A stretch of DNA of 64,000 nt from Anaerohalosphaeraceae bacterium (GCA_035378985.1 DAOSUR010000010.1:61165-125164), one strand, 5' to 3'; numbered from the stretch's first letter, positions 33,694-43,263 are shown. The notes: generated by a model not told the origin, from the letters alone. Made by a program: numbers and translations.

Positions 33694-36552
33694 ATGTCGG
33701 ATACAGAGAAAACAGGGTATCGTCATACGTTAAATCTGCCGCAGACGAGTTTTGCGATGAAGGCCAACCTCGTGCAGCGCGAGCCGCAGCAGCGGAAGAC
33801 CTGGGAGCAAGAGGACATCTACGGCAAGATACTCCAGGCCCGGCAGGGGGCGCCTTTGTATGTGCTCCATGACGGCCCGCCGTATGCCAACGGCGATATC
33901 CACATGGGACACGTTATCAACAAGGTGCTCAAGGACTTTGTCGTCAAGTACAAGACGATGAGCGGCTTTCTCTGTCCCTATGTGCCCGGCTGGGACTGTC
34001 ACGGTCTGCCGATTGAAGTGAAGGTGATGGCCGAACTGGGCGAGGCCGCCCGCACGATGAGCAAACTCGAAATCCGCCGACAGTGTCATAAATATGCCGG
34101 CAAGTATGTCAAGCTGCAAACCAAGCAGTTCCAGTCGTTGGGCGTCTTCGGGGATTTCGCCAACCCATATCTGACCCTCAAGCCGCAGTATGAGCAGGGG
34201 ATTCTCGAAGTCTTTGCGGAACTGGTCGGCAACGGGCTGGTGTATAAGCAGCTCAAACCCATCCATTGGTCGGTGGGCTGTCAGACGGCCCTGGCCGATG
34301 CGGAACTGGAATACAAGGACATTGCCTCGCCGAGCATCTACGTCAATTTCCCGCTGGAGGAGCCGTCGGCGGCTCGGGTGCGTCAGATGGGCCTGGCCGA
34401 TGCAGACAGCACGGTCTGTTTTATGATTTGGACGACGACGCCCTGGACGCTGGCGGCCAATCTGGCAGTGGCGCTGCATCCGCATCTGGAGTATGTCTGT
34501 CTGTCGTACACAAAGAACGGACGCAAATGGGCCTCAATTGTCTGCAAGAGCCGTCTGGAGGCGGTTGTGGCCGCTGCGGGCTTGACAGAGGGGACCTATA
34601 CCGTCAGCGTCCCGCGGCTCGGCAGTGAGTTTCAGGGCCTGCGGTACCGCCATCCCTTTGTGGAGAAAAATCCGACGGACAAAGACGCCTGGTTTGCCAT
34701 CAATGAAACGTTTGTGACGACGGAAGACGGCACCGGCATTGTGCATATTGCCCCCGGCCACGGCGAGGAGGACTATCAGGCCGGACTGAACAACAATCTG
34801 GCGGTCTATTCTCCCGTTCAGGACGACGGCTGCTATGATCAGACCGTGCCGGCCTGGCTGGCGGGCAAAAATGTTCTGCAGGTGGACCCGGTGGTCAACG
34901 AGCATCTCCGTCAGATCGGCCTGCTGGTGCACGAAGAAAAAATCGTTCACAGTTATCCGCACTGCTGGCGCAGCAAGATGCCCGTTATCTTCCGCGCCAC
35001 AGAGCAGTGGTTTATCAGCGTGGACAAGCCCGCCGCCGCCTTCGGCAAGTCCCTGCGGCAGATGGCCCTCGAACAGATCGGACAGGTCCGCTGGATTCCC
35101 GCCTGGGGCGAGAAGCGCATCCGCGGCATGCTCGAAACGCGTCCGGACTGGTGCATCAGCCGCCAGCGGGCCTGGGGACTGCCGATTCCGGCCTTTACCA
35201 ACAGTCAGGGCAAGGTGCTCCTGACGCGCCAGTCCGTGCTGGCCGTCGCCCGCACCATCGGACAAAAGGGCTCCGACAGCTGGTTTACGGATTCCCCGCG
35301 CCAGCTCCTCGGCGAAGACTTCCCGCTGCCGGAGGGCTTCTCCTGGGACGACCTGCACAAGGAAGAAAACATCTTTGATGTGTGGTTTGAGTCCGGCTGC
35401 AGCTGGCATTCCGTCGCCGTCAAGGCGGGCTGGCCCATTCCGGTTGATTTGTATCTGGAGGGGTCCGATCAGCACCGCGGCTGGTTCCAGCTGTCGCTGC
35501 TGCCGGCGCTGGGGGCGGTCGGCAAAGCCCCGTTCAAGACGGTCCTCACGCACGGCTTTACCGTCGATGAGAAAGGAATGAAGCAGTCCAAATCCGCGGG
35601 CAACTATGTCAGCGCCCTGGAGGAAATCGAAAAGTACGGCGCCGACATCCTGCGGCTCTGGGTGGCCAGCGTCAATTATCAGGAGGATATGCGCTGCAGC
35701 GATGAACTCATCGGGCGTCTGCAGGAGGCCTACCGGAAGATTCGCAATACCCTGCGCTATCTGCTGGGCAATCTGGACGATTTCGAGCCGGCGAAGATGA
35801 CGGTGCCGTATCCCGACCTGCTGCCGCTGGACCAGTGGGCGATGGAAGCCCTGCAGAAGCTGATCGTCCAGGTCCGGCAGGCCTACGAAGATTTTGCGTT
35901 TCATCGGGTCTTTTCGCTCCTGTACAACTTCTGCGTCGTCGAGATGAGCAGCATCTATATGGATGTCCTGAAGGACCGAATGTACTGCGACGGAACCGAC
36001 AGCCGCAGCCGGCGCAGTGGACAGACCGTGATGTATGCAATCCTCGATGCCCTGATTCGGATGCTGGCGCCGATTCTGGTTCATACAGCCGAGGAGGCCT
36101 GGGCCGCCGTCCCGTTCAAATCCGAACCGCTGGACAGCGTTCATCTGGCCGGGATGCCGCAGCCGGATGCGTCGATTCCCTGGGAAGCCGACGAACCCAA
36201 ATGGCAGAAAATTCTGGCCCTGCGCGACGAGGTCCTTCGCGTCCTCGAGCCCCTGCGGAAAAACCAGGTCATCGGCTCCAACCAGGAGGCCTGGGTCCGC
36301 CTGACCGTGCCCGAAGAGGAGTATGCGCTTCTGGAGCAGCTCGGCGCCCAGACCTTCGCTTCGCTGTGCATCGTCAGCGGCGTCACGGTCGAAAAAGGTC
36401 CGGCCCTTCAGGCCGCCGCCGACCGAAGCCCCTATCCGAAATGCCAGCGCTGCTGGAACTATTGGCCCTCCGTCGGTCAGAACAGCGAGTATCCGGACCT
36501 GTGCGCCCGATGCATTCAGGTCCTTCAAAATACGACGGGCAAAGCCCTGTAG
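33694..36552 (+). CDS. ileS: Isoleucyl-tRNA synthetase
   Basis: Charges tRNA-Ile; 952 aa. Class I motifs are visible: the HIGH equivalent in GDIHMGHVINK (about residue 70) and the KMSKS equivalent GMKQSKSAGNY (about 632). The large CP1 editing domain lies between them, with TTPWTLAANLAV, and the C-terminal anticodon-binding domain follows. A zinc site near the end reads CQRCWNYWP...CARC, usual in bacterial IleRS. The Rossmann and editing segments are complete, so the gene appears functional. It is followed by the damaged MntA/HepT pair 2. Confidence 0.97.
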   Translation: MSDTEKTGYRHTLNLPQTSFAMKANLVQREPQQRKTWEQEDIYGKILQARQGAPLYVLHDGPPYANGDIHMGHVINKVLKDFVVKYKTMSGFLCPYVPGWDCHGLPIEVKVMAELGEAARTMSKLEIRRQCHKYAGKYVKLQTKQFQSLGVFGDFANPYLTLKPQYEQGILEVFAELVGNGLVYKQLKPIHWSVGCQTALADAELEYKDIASPSIYVNFPLEEPSAARVRQMGLADADSTVCFMIWTTTPWTLAANLAVALHPHLEYVCLSYTKNGRKWASIVCKSRLEAVVAAAGLTEGTYTVSVPRLGSEFQGLRYRHPFVEKNPTDKDAWFAINETFVTTEDGTGIVHIAPGHGEEDYQAGLNNNLAVYSPVQDDGCYDQTVPAWLAGKNVLQVDPVVNEHLRQIGLLVHEEKIVHSYPHCWRSKMPVIFRATEQWFISVDKPAAAFGKSLRQMALEQIGQVRWIPAWGEKRIRGMLETRPDWCISRQRAWGLPIPAFTNSQGKVLLTRQSVLAVARTIGQKGSDSWFTDSPRQLLGEDFPLPEGFSWDDLHKEENIFDVWFESGCSWHSVAVKAGWPIPVDLYLEGSDQHRGWFQLSLLPALGAVGKAPFKTVLTHGFTVDEKGMKQSKSAGNYVSALEEIEKYGADILRLWVASVNYQEDMRCSDELIGRLQEAYRKIRNTLRYLLGNLDDFEPAKMTVPYPDLLPLDQWAMEALQKLIVQVRQAYEDFAFHRVFSLLYNFCVVEMSSIYMDVLKDRMYCDGTDSRSRRSGQTVMYAILDALIRMLAPILVHTAEEAWAAVPFKSEPLDSVHLAGMPQPDASIPWEADEPKWQKILALRDEVLRVLEPLRKNQVIGSNQEAWVRLTVPEEEYALLEQLGAQTFASLCIVSGVTVEKGPALQAAADRSPYPKCQRCWNYWPSVGQNSEYPDLCARCIQVLQNTTGKAL

Positions 36553-36617
36553 TCTCTGCTGGACGCAGCGATTCTTTTCAAGTAAAATACCCGATACAAA
36601 CAGAGGAATAGGAAAAG

Positions 36618-36929
36618 ATGGTGACAATCATCCGGCAGCATTTGGAAGAACTCGTCTGTCTGTGCCGCCGATATCGCGTCAAACGGCTGGAATTGTTCGG
36701 TTCTGCCGGGACGGAAAACGGGTTTCAGCCCGATCGAAGCGGCCTGGATTTTTTGGTTGCGTTTCAGCCGATGTCTCCTCGAGAGCATGCCAAAGCTTAT
36801 TTCGGCCTTCTGGCACAGATGCAGGATTTGTTCGGCTGCCCGATTGATCTGGTCGAAATCGAAGCCGTCCGCAACCCTTATTTTCTCGAGCAGGTCAATC
36901 GCTCAAAACAGGAGATTTATGCGGCCTGA
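36618..36929 (+). CDS. MntA-like nucleotidyltransferase, module 2, with altered catalytic motif
   Basis: A 103-aa minimal nucleotidyltransferase by overall pattern (ELFGSAGTE...LDFLVAFQP). The D-x-D pair that holds catalytic metal is changed: the sequence reads RSGLDFLV, with Gly in place of the first Asp, and the G-S to D spacing is two residues longer than in module 1. AMPylation is therefore doubtful, although binding to HepT may remain. The last codons, IYAA-stop, overlap the next ATG by 11 nt exactly as in module 1. Preceded by GGAATAGGAAAAG. Confidence 0.82.
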   Translation: MVTIIRQHLEELVCLCRRYRVKRLELFGSAGTENGFQPDRSGLDFLVAFQPMSPREHAKAYFGLLAQMQDLFGCPIDLVEIEAVRNPYFLEQVNRSKQEIYAA

Positions 36930-37218
36930 GGTTCGGAAATATCTGTGCGATATCGAGAAGGCCTGCGAAGCAATTCTTCTTTTTGTATGCGGCAGGACGC
37001 TGGAGGATTACGAAAAAGATCTGCTTCTGCAAAGCGGTGTGGAGAGGCAGTTCATCATTATTGGGGAGGCCCTGAACAAGGCCGTTCATGAGGAGCCCGC
37101 CCTGGAAGAACATATCAGCTGTCTTCGCGAAATCATTAATTTGCGGAGTGTTATCGTGCACGGGTATCCTCGAAGAGGACCTGCTGCCGCTCTATCGCGA
37201 AGTGAAAAAACTTCTTGA
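36919..37218 (+). CDS. hepT: HepT-like HEPN protein, module 2, truncated C-terminus after a frameshift
   Basis: A 99-aa HEPN protein. The core, including LRSVIVHGY with R-X4-H-x-Y, is intact, so the ribonuclease active site and AMPylation-target tyrosine are in place. Right after HGY the frame diverges into low-similarity PRRGPAAALSRSEKTS. The next frame, from 37166 to a stop at 37220-37222, reads ILEEDLLPLYREVKKLLE, the usual HepT ending. This points to a deletion with frameshift in the C-terminal helix. Whether the protein is still toxic is unknown. Confidence 0.75.
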   Translation: MRPEVRKYLCDIEKACEAILLFVCGRTLEDYEKDLLLQSGVERQFIIIGEALNKAVHEEPALEEHISCLREIINLRSVIVHGYPRRGPAAALSRSEKTS

Positions 37219-37246
37219 ATGACGGGTTGATAAAGACGAGACATCT

Positions 37247-39766
37247 ATGCTTTCCAATGCACTTTCTTTTTTTTCCCTGCTGGTTTGGATGAATAGTTTG
37301 AACAGCGCTGTCGGAGCAGACATCACAGAAAAATATCGGCGGGCTCTGGCCGTCGAGCAAATCACAAGCGGCAAGGTATTCAAAGAGAAGGTTGTGCCGC
37401 ACTGGTTTGACGGCGGCAGTCAGTTCTGGTACCTCAATGACCTTCCGGACGGGCGCAAAGAGTTCATCCGGGTTCATGCCCTCCGCGGCTACCGGCGGGA
37501 GGCCTTTGACCATGCCCGTCTGGCGGAGGCCCTTGCGCAGGTGTCGGGAGGACAGGTGGACCCGCAGCGTCTGCCCTTCGGACAAATCCGTCTTTCGGAT
37601 GATGACGGCACCCTTACTTTTTCCGCCTTTGGGAAAACCTGGAGATGCGATTTAAATACGTATGTCCTTCAGGAATGCCTGCCGCAGGAGGGGCTTTCCG
37701 AAACTCTCCAGCCCCAGCCGGACATCCGCCCCAGCCGGGACAGTCAGGAAGAGACTTTCATCATCTTTCGAAACCGCACCGACCGGCCCGTCCGGCTTTA
37801 CTGGGTGGATACCGCCCGGCGTCGGCAGCACTATGCTGACCTGCCGCCCGCTCAGGAGCATCGTCAGCATACCTATGTCGGCCATGTCTGGCTGGCCGCC
37901 GACCCGAATGACCGTCCGCTGGCCGTCTTTATCGCCCAGTCCGACGGGGCGGTCGCCGAAATCACCTCCGACCTGCTGGCCGAGCCCAAAGTCTGCGACA
38001 GCCGCGGTTCCCAGCCGTCGCCCCTGCGCTCCCCGGACGGCAAATACCAGATTGTCGTTCGGGATTATAATCTGTTCCTGCAGGAAACTGAAACCGGCAC
38101 GGAAACGGCGCTGACCACCGACGGCACAGCGGAACACTTTTACACCCGGCAGGTCTATTGGTCGCCCGACAGCCGGTCTGTAGCCGCCGTCCGGACCCGC
38201 AGGGGCTTTGACCGAAAAATTCATCTGATTGAATCCTCTCCCGAAGACCAGCTCCAGCCCAAACTGCACACCTTCTCCTATGCCAAACCCGGCGATGAAA
38301 TCGACCGCGACAGTCCCTGTCTGTTCGACATTGAATCCCGAAAGCAAATCCCCATTTCCGATGCCCTGTTCCCGAATCCCTGGTCCCTTACGGACTTCTG
38401 CTGGCAGCCCGACTCCAAACGTTTTCTGTTCTGCTATAACCAGCGGGGCCATCAGGTCCTGCGGATTTTGGCCGTCCGCGCTGAAGACGGGCAGGTGCAG
38501 ACCGTCATTGAGGAAACCAGCCCGACCTTCATCGACTACGCCGGTAAATACTTCTTCCGCTATCTGGAAGCGACGCAGGAAATCATCTGGATGTCCGAGC
38601 GGGACGGCTGGAATCATCTCTATCTGTATGATGCCGCCGAAGGCCGCCTGAAAAATCAGATAACTCAGGGCCCCTGGGTCGTCCGCCGCGTCGTCGAAAT
38701 GGATGTCGAAAAGCGGCAGATTTGGCTGGAAGCCGGGGGCGTCCGGCCCGAGCAGGACCCGTATTATCTCCATCTGTGCCGCGTTAATTTCGACGGCACC
38801 GGTTTTGAGATTCTTACAGAAGGGGACGGGACCCACGAGGTCGAATTTTCGCCCGACCGCCGCTTCTTTCTGGACCGCTGGTCGCGTGTCGATTTGCCCC
38901 CGATTACCGACCTGCGTAGCGCTGCAGACGGACGGCTCATCTGCCGGCTGGAGGAGGCCGACTGGTCGGCCCTGCTGGAAACCGGCTGGAAGCCGCCCAT
39001 TCGCTTTGCCGCCAAAGGCCGGGATGGGCAGACCGATATCTACGGCATTCTCATCCTGCCGTCCGCCTTTGACCCCAATGAAAAATATCCGGTTCTGGAG
39101 GAAATCTACGCCGGTCCGCAGGGGGCCTTTGTGCCCAAGGCCTTCGGCCGACAGACCCGCCAGCGGCAGCTGGCCGAACTGGGGTTCGTTGTTGTCCAGA
39201 TTGACGGGATGGGCACATCGTACCGCTCCAAGGCCTTTCACGATGTCTGCTGGAAAAATCTGGGCGACAGCGGCTTTCCGGACCGCATTGCCTGGATGAA
39301 AGCCGCCGCTGAAAAATATCCCTTTCTCGACCTGACCCGCGTCGGCATCTACGGCGGTTCGGCCGGCGGGCAAAGTGCGCTGCGGGCCCTGCTGGCGCAC
39401 GGGGATTTTTACAAAGCCGCCGCCGCCGACTGCGGCTGCCACGACAACCGGATGGACAAAATCTGGTGGAATGAGTTGTGGATGGGCTGGCCGGTCGGCC
39501 CGCATTATGAGGAACAGTCCAATGTCACCAACGCACACAAACTGACGGGCAGGCTCCTGCTGACCGTCGGCGAGCTGGACCGCAATGTGGACCCGGCCTC
39601 GACGATGCAGGTGGTCAACGCCCTCATCAGGGCCGACAAGGATTTCGAACTGCTCGTCATCCCCGGCGGCGGCCACGGAGCCGGAGAAACCCCCTATGCC
39701 AGACGAAAACGAATGGATTTCTTCGTCCGGCACCTGCTCGGCATCGACCCGCCTGCGCGAAATTAA
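37247..39766 (+). CDS. Exported S9 family (dipeptidyl-peptidase IV-like) serine peptidase
   Basis: An 839-aa prolyl-oligopeptidase-type enzyme. A signal peptide (about 1-23) precedes a DPP-IV-type N-terminal propeller (about 60-540). The hydrolase domain carries the nucleophile in GIYGGSAGGQS (about residue 700), the Asp in TVGELDRNVDP and the His in IPGGGHGAG. The order and spacing fit the S9B group, which removes dipeptides from N-termini. The cysteine-rich ADCGCHDNRMDKIWWNELWMG segment near the active site is typical. Likely periplasmic, feeding on secreted peptides. Confidence 0.93.
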   Translation: MLSNALSFFSLLVWMNSLNSAVGADITEKYRRALAVEQITSGKVFKEKVVPHWFDGGSQFWYLNDLPDGRKEFIRVHALRGYRREAFDHARLAEALAQVSGGQVDPQRLPFGQIRLSDDDGTLTFSAFGKTWRCDLNTYVLQECLPQEGLSETLQPQPDIRPSRDSQEETFIIFRNRTDRPVRLYWVDTARRRQHYADLPPAQEHRQHTYVGHVWLAADPNDRPLAVFIAQSDGAVAEITSDLLAEPKVCDSRGSQPSPLRSPDGKYQIVVRDYNLFLQETETGTETALTTDGTAEHFYTRQVYWSPDSRSVAAVRTRRGFDRKIHLIESSPEDQLQPKLHTFSYAKPGDEIDRDSPCLFDIESRKQIPISDALFPNPWSLTDFCWQPDSKRFLFCYNQRGHQVLRILAVRAEDGQVQTVIEETSPTFIDYAGKYFFRYLEATQEIIWMSERDGWNHLYLYDAAEGRLKNQITQGPWVVRRVVEMDVEKRQIWLEAGGVRPEQDPYYLHLCRVNFDGTGFEILTEGDGTHEVEFSPDRRFFLDRWSRVDLPPITDLRSAADGRLICRLEEADWSALLETGWKPPIRFAAKGRDGQTDIYGILILPSAFDPNEKYPVLEEIYAGPQGAFVPKAFGRQTRQRQLAELGFVVVQIDGMGTSYRSKAFHDVCWKNLGDSGFPDRIAWMKAAAEKYPFLDLTRVGIYGGSAGGQSALRALLAHGDFYKAAAADCGCHDNRMDKIWWNELWMGWPVGPHYEEQSNVTNAHKLTGRLLLTVGELDRNVDPASTMQVVNALIRADKDFELLVIPGGGHGAGETPYARRKRMDFFVRHLLGIDPPARN

Positions 39767-39835
39767 AGCAGGGGTTTTGATACGAAGGCCTTTCCCTGAG
39801 CGGTGCTTTCAAAATATCCATTCCAGGTTTTGCTC

Positions 39836-39864
39836 TTGTTCCTGTCTGTCTGGAAAGGTACAAT
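39836..39864 (+). promoter_or_regulatory. Candidate promoter of the rhomboid gene
   Basis: TTGTTC, 17 bp, TACAAT, about 50 nt ahead of the ATG at 39916. Confidence 0.4.
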
Positions 39865-39915
39865 GCCGGTTCAGGAAAGTGAATCGAAGAATTCTGAAAC
39901 CGGAATCGTAAACCC

Positions 39916-41121
39916 ATGCTGCTTCCAATAGGCACGAGCGTGCGGCCGCGGCAGACGCCGTATGCCAATTATCTGCTGATCGGTCTGAACGTTTTCTTCT
40001 ATCTGCTTTCGATGCATTTGGTGACGGATCCCCGCAGCGGGGCGCGGTATTTTGACCTTCGGCCGTGGGCATACAACTTTATGCTCTGGCCGGAGCGTCC
40101 GCAAATCTGGCAGTTTGTGACCTATTCGTTTCTCCACGCCGGCGGGCAAATGTACATCCTCCATTTGTTTGGAAATATGTATTTTCTGTATCTGTTCGGC
40201 AACAGCGTCAATGAGAAGCTGGGCAATGTTGCCTATGTATGCCTGTATCTCGGTGGGGCGGTGTTTGCGGGACTCGGACACGCTCTGCTGCATACCAATC
40301 CGGTCCTTGGCGCCAGCGGGGCGGTGGCGGCGGTCACGGGGGCGTACCTGGTTCTCTTCCCGAACACCCTGATTACCGTACTGTACTGGATGTTTTTCAT
40401 CGGGACGGCGGAGTTTCGCGCGCTGTATTTTATCGTCTTCAAAATGATTGTCTGGGACAATATCATCGAGCCGAAGCTGTCCGCGTCCGCTGTGGCTTAT
40501 GATGCTCACCTGGCGGGTTATCTGTTTGGGATTGCGGCGGTGATGGGCCTGCTGGCTCTGCGTCTGGCGGACGGGGACCATCAGGACCTCTGGTCGATGC
40601 TGCGGCAGTGGAACCGCCGGCGCCGGTTTCGCGATCTGGCGGCGGCCGGGTACGATGCCTTCGGTCCTTCGGGGGCTGTTCGGACGGTACCGACCGCTGC
40701 AGGAGAACAGACACAACTGGGGGAGGAATCACGGAATCCTTTCATTCAGCAGCTGCGAGAGGAGATTGCCGAACTGCTGCGGCGGCACGATGCGGCGGAT
40801 GCAGCCGAGGTCTATCTAAAACTGCTTGACGCCGACCCGACGCAGGTTCTCGGCCGGCAGAACCAGCTCGATGTGGCCAATCAGCTGATGGCGTCCGGAC
40901 GCTGGGTGCCGGCGGCCAGTGCGTATGAAAAATATCTGAAGCACTACGGGGGGTTTGAACACAGCGAGCAGGTGCATCTGATGCTCGGGCTTCTCTACGG
41001 GCGATACCTCAGCGAGCCGCGCCTGGCCGTCAGCCACCTGCGGGCGGCCCTCGAACACTTAACCGACCCCAACCAGGTCAAACTCTGCCAAGATGAACTG
41101 GCCCGCCTCGGCGGTCTGTAG
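39916..41121 (+). CDS. Rhomboid intramembrane serine protease with C-terminal TPR-like domain
   Basis: A 401-aa polytopic protease. The six-helix core (about 1-225) has LHLFGNMYFLYLFGNSVNEKLG (L2-type loop), the catalytic serine in VLGASGAVAAVTG and the catalytic histidine in AYDAHLAGYLFG. A cytoplasmic C-terminal half (about 230-400) is alpha-helical with TPR-like pairs (DVANQLMASGRWVPAASAYEKYLKHYGG), giving a protein-interaction arm. This fused form is seen in planctomycetes. Natural substrates unknown. Confidence 0.93.
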   Translation: MLLPIGTSVRPRQTPYANYLLIGLNVFFYLLSMHLVTDPRSGARYFDLRPWAYNFMLWPERPQIWQFVTYSFLHAGGQMYILHLFGNMYFLYLFGNSVNEKLGNVAYVCLYLGGAVFAGLGHALLHTNPVLGASGAVAAVTGAYLVLFPNTLITVLYWMFFIGTAEFRALYFIVFKMIVWDNIIEPKLSASAVAYDAHLAGYLFGIAAVMGLLALRLADGDHQDLWSMLRQWNRRRRFRDLAAAGYDAFGPSGAVRTVPTAAGEQTQLGEESRNPFIQQLREEIAELLRRHDAADAAEVYLKLLDADPTQVLGRQNQLDVANQLMASGRWVPAASAYEKYLKHYGGFEHSEQVHLMLGLLYGRYLSEPRLAVSHLRAALEHLTDPNQVKLCQDELARLGGL

Positions 41122-41159
41122 GAAACAAAGAAGGGAACCCAAAAGGGAGTCATTCGAAG

Positions 41160-42974
41160 ATGAAAGCCAAGCGACTTGCCGCCGTTTTTGTCTGGCTGTT
41201 TTCGGCGGTCTGCGGATTCTGTTCGCAGGATTCGGAAACGATGTATCTGTTTACCTCCTTCCGCGGCGACGGAGACGGGCTGCATCTGGCCGTCAGCGAA
41301 AACGGACTGGAATGGACCGAAATTGAAGGCGTGTTTGTTCAGCCGACGGTCGGCAGCGGCCTGCTGCGCGACCCGCATATCCTCCGCGGCCCGGACGGAA
41401 CCTTTCATCTGGTCTGGACGACGGGCTGGCGCGACAAAGGCATCGGATATTCCCGCTCGCAAGACCTGAAGACCTGGACGCCGCCGCGCTGGCTGCCCCT
41501 GATGGAAAACACGCCCGGCACACGCAACTGCTGGGCCCCGGAGACCTTCTATGATGCCAAACGCGGCGAGTTCCTGATTGTCTGGTCCTCCGATGTGGAA
41601 GGCCGCTTTCCGGAAACCGTTTCCCCCGACCGGATGAACAACCGCACCTATTATGTGACAACAAAAGATTTCCAGACCTTCTCCGAACCGAAACTCCTCT
41701 TTGACCCGGGGTTTGACCACATTGACGCCACGCTGCTCGAACACGAAGGACGCTATATCCTGACGGTCAAGGAAGGAGATATGCAGCAGAAGGGAATCTG
41801 GGGGCCGATTCATCAGGCGGTCGCCGATGACCCGCGCGGACCGTACGAACTGCTCGAAAAGCCTGTTCTGACGGCCCGAGCCGAAGGCCCGACGCTCTGC
41901 CGCATCGGCGATGCGTATGTGATGTACATCGATTATTACGTCCACGGGCGCTATGGAGCGCTGCAGACGAAGGATTTTCAGACCTGGACGGACATCAGCG
42001 AACGGATGAAACCGGTGCGCGGCCAGCGGCATGGAACGGTCCTGCCCATCCCCCGGGCGCTGGGGCAGGCCCTGCTGGCCGTTCGGCTTCCGCTGCCGCC
42101 GCCGCCCGTCCTGCCGGGCTATCACGCCGACCCGCACATTGCCGTTTTCAACGGCCGATACTACCTGTATCCCACGACAGACGGAACGGAGGGCTGGGCG
42201 GCAACGTCTTTCAGCTGCATGTCCTCCGAAGACCTGGTTCACTGGAAAAACCACGGCATCATCCTGCGGCTGGGCGTGGATGTCCGTTGGGCCGAGCGGA
42301 ATGCCTGGGCGCCGGCGATTGCCTTCAAAAACGGGAAATACTATTTCTACATCTCCGCCGCCCAGAATATCGGCGTTATGACAGCCGACCGTCCGGAGGG
42401 CCCCTACACCGACCCGCTGGGAAAGCCGCTGGTGCCCAAAGGCAAATACCGCGGACAGGCCATCGACCCGATGGTTTTCATCGATGATGACGGGGCGGCC
42501 TATCTGTACTGGGGACAGGGACAATGCTACACCGTCAAGCTCAATGAAGACATGATTTCGTTTGAGGAATCGGCGGTGCAGCGAATCACCCCGCCCAACT
42601 ACAACGAAGGCCCCTTCGTCCTCAAGCGCAAAGGCATCTATTACCTGATGTGGTCGGAATACGACACCCGCGACCCTCGCTACAGCGTCGCCTACGGGAC
42701 CTCTGATTCCCCGCTGGGACCGTTCAAAAAGGCCGCCGACAATCCGATTCTGCAGGGAAAGGACCTGGTCAAAGGCGCCGGACACCACTCCGTCGTTCAG
42801 GTGCCGGGCAAAGACGAATGGTATATCGCCTATCACCGGTTTGCCATTCCCGACGGCAGCGGCTACAAGCGCGAAACCTGCATCTCGCCGATGCGGTTTA
42901 ACCCCGACGGCACCATCCAAAAAGTCGATGTGTACGAAGGCGTCCGCCCGTTCAAAAGCCGGCCGCAGGATTAG
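41160..42974 (+). CDS. Double five-bladed-propeller glycosidase, GH43-like in its C-terminal half
   Basis: A 604-aa exported enzyme with a signal peptide (MKAKRLAAVFVWLFSAVCG). There are two five-bladed-propeller halves. The first (about 25-310) resembles arabinosidase-like lectin/hydrolase folds (LRDPHILRGPDGTFHLVWT). The second (about 320-600) carries the GH43 catalytic set: base Asp in GYHADPHIAVF, pKa-tuning Asp in AIDPMVF, acid Glu in NEGPFVLKR. Arabinan, xylan side chains or similar are likely. The tandem fold in one chain is unusual. The stop overlaps the end of the convergent cupin gene by 4 nt. Confidence 0.87.
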   Translation: MKAKRLAAVFVWLFSAVCGFCSQDSETMYLFTSFRGDGDGLHLAVSENGLEWTEIEGVFVQPTVGSGLLRDPHILRGPDGTFHLVWTTGWRDKGIGYSRSQDLKTWTPPRWLPLMENTPGTRNCWAPETFYDAKRGEFLIVWSSDVEGRFPETVSPDRMNNRTYYVTTKDFQTFSEPKLLFDPGFDHIDATLLEHEGRYILTVKEGDMQQKGIWGPIHQAVADDPRGPYELLEKPVLTARAEGPTLCRIGDAYVMYIDYYVHGRYGALQTKDFQTWTDISERMKPVRGQRHGTVLPIPRALGQALLAVRLPLPPPPVLPGYHADPHIAVFNGRYYLYPTTDGTEGWAATSFSCMSSEDLVHWKNHGIILRLGVDVRWAERNAWAPAIAFKNGKYYFYISAAQNIGVMTADRPEGPYTDPLGKPLVPKGKYRGQAIDPMVFIDDDGAAYLYWGQGQCYTVKLNEDMISFEESAVQRITPPNYNEGPFVLKRKGIYYLMWSEYDTRDPRYSVAYGTSDSPLGPFKKAADNPILQGKDLVKGAGHHSVVQVPGKDEWYIAYHRFAIPDGSGYKRETCISPMRFNPDGTIQKVDVYEGVRPFKSRPQD

Positions 42975-43252
42975 TCAAAATCGTAGTGCTTGCGCACGGG
43001 GGCGGTCACCTTCCAGATGCACTTGAGCCCTTCGGGAAAAACCACATAATCCCCCGGGCCGAAGGAGACCGAACGCCCGCCGGCCGGATTGTCCGTGACC
43101 GTCACTTTGCCTTCGAGAATCAGGCATTTTTCCGTCTGCGTGTATTCCCATTCAAACTCGCTGACCGGACAGGACCAGGTCGGCCAGGTTTTGCACGTTT
43201 TGGCCTCTTCGGCGGTCGGCTTTCGAACAATCACATCCTTGACCGTAGGCAT
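42971..43252 (-). CDS. Small cupin, DUF861-like
   Basis: A 93-aa single-domain cupin with the pattern YTQTEKCLILEGKVTVTD...FGPGDYVVFPEG. The metal-binding His/Glu set is incomplete: there is E-K-C where H-x-H/E is usual and the second-motif His is replaced (FPEGLKCIW), so metal may not bind. DUF861/EutQ-type proteins often have such pockets. It sits 11 nt downstream of the alpha-rhamnosidase gene on the same strand, so a role in sugar isomerisation or sensing is possible. SD GGGGAGG. Confidence 0.75.
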   Translation of the reverse strand: MPTVKDVIVRKPTAEEAKTCKTWPTWSCPVSEFEWEYTQTEKCLILEGKVTVTDNPAGGRSVSFGPGDYVVFPEGLKCIWKVTAPVRKHYDFD

Positions 43253-43263
43253 AGCAACCTCCC

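Noticed and set aside
36559..36588. Promoter of MntA/HepT module 2
   Set aside because: TAAAAT is present but the -35 is weak (CTGGAC at 18 bp); and unlike module 1 no inverted repeat overlaps it.
34534..36627. Long open frame antisense to ileS
   Set aside because: It mirrors a clear, complete IleRS; long antisense frames are expected in G+C-rich coding DNA.
37652..39733. Long open frame antisense to the S9 peptidase
   Set aside because: The plus strand has full catalytic triad and signal peptide; the antisense frame shows no recognisable domain.
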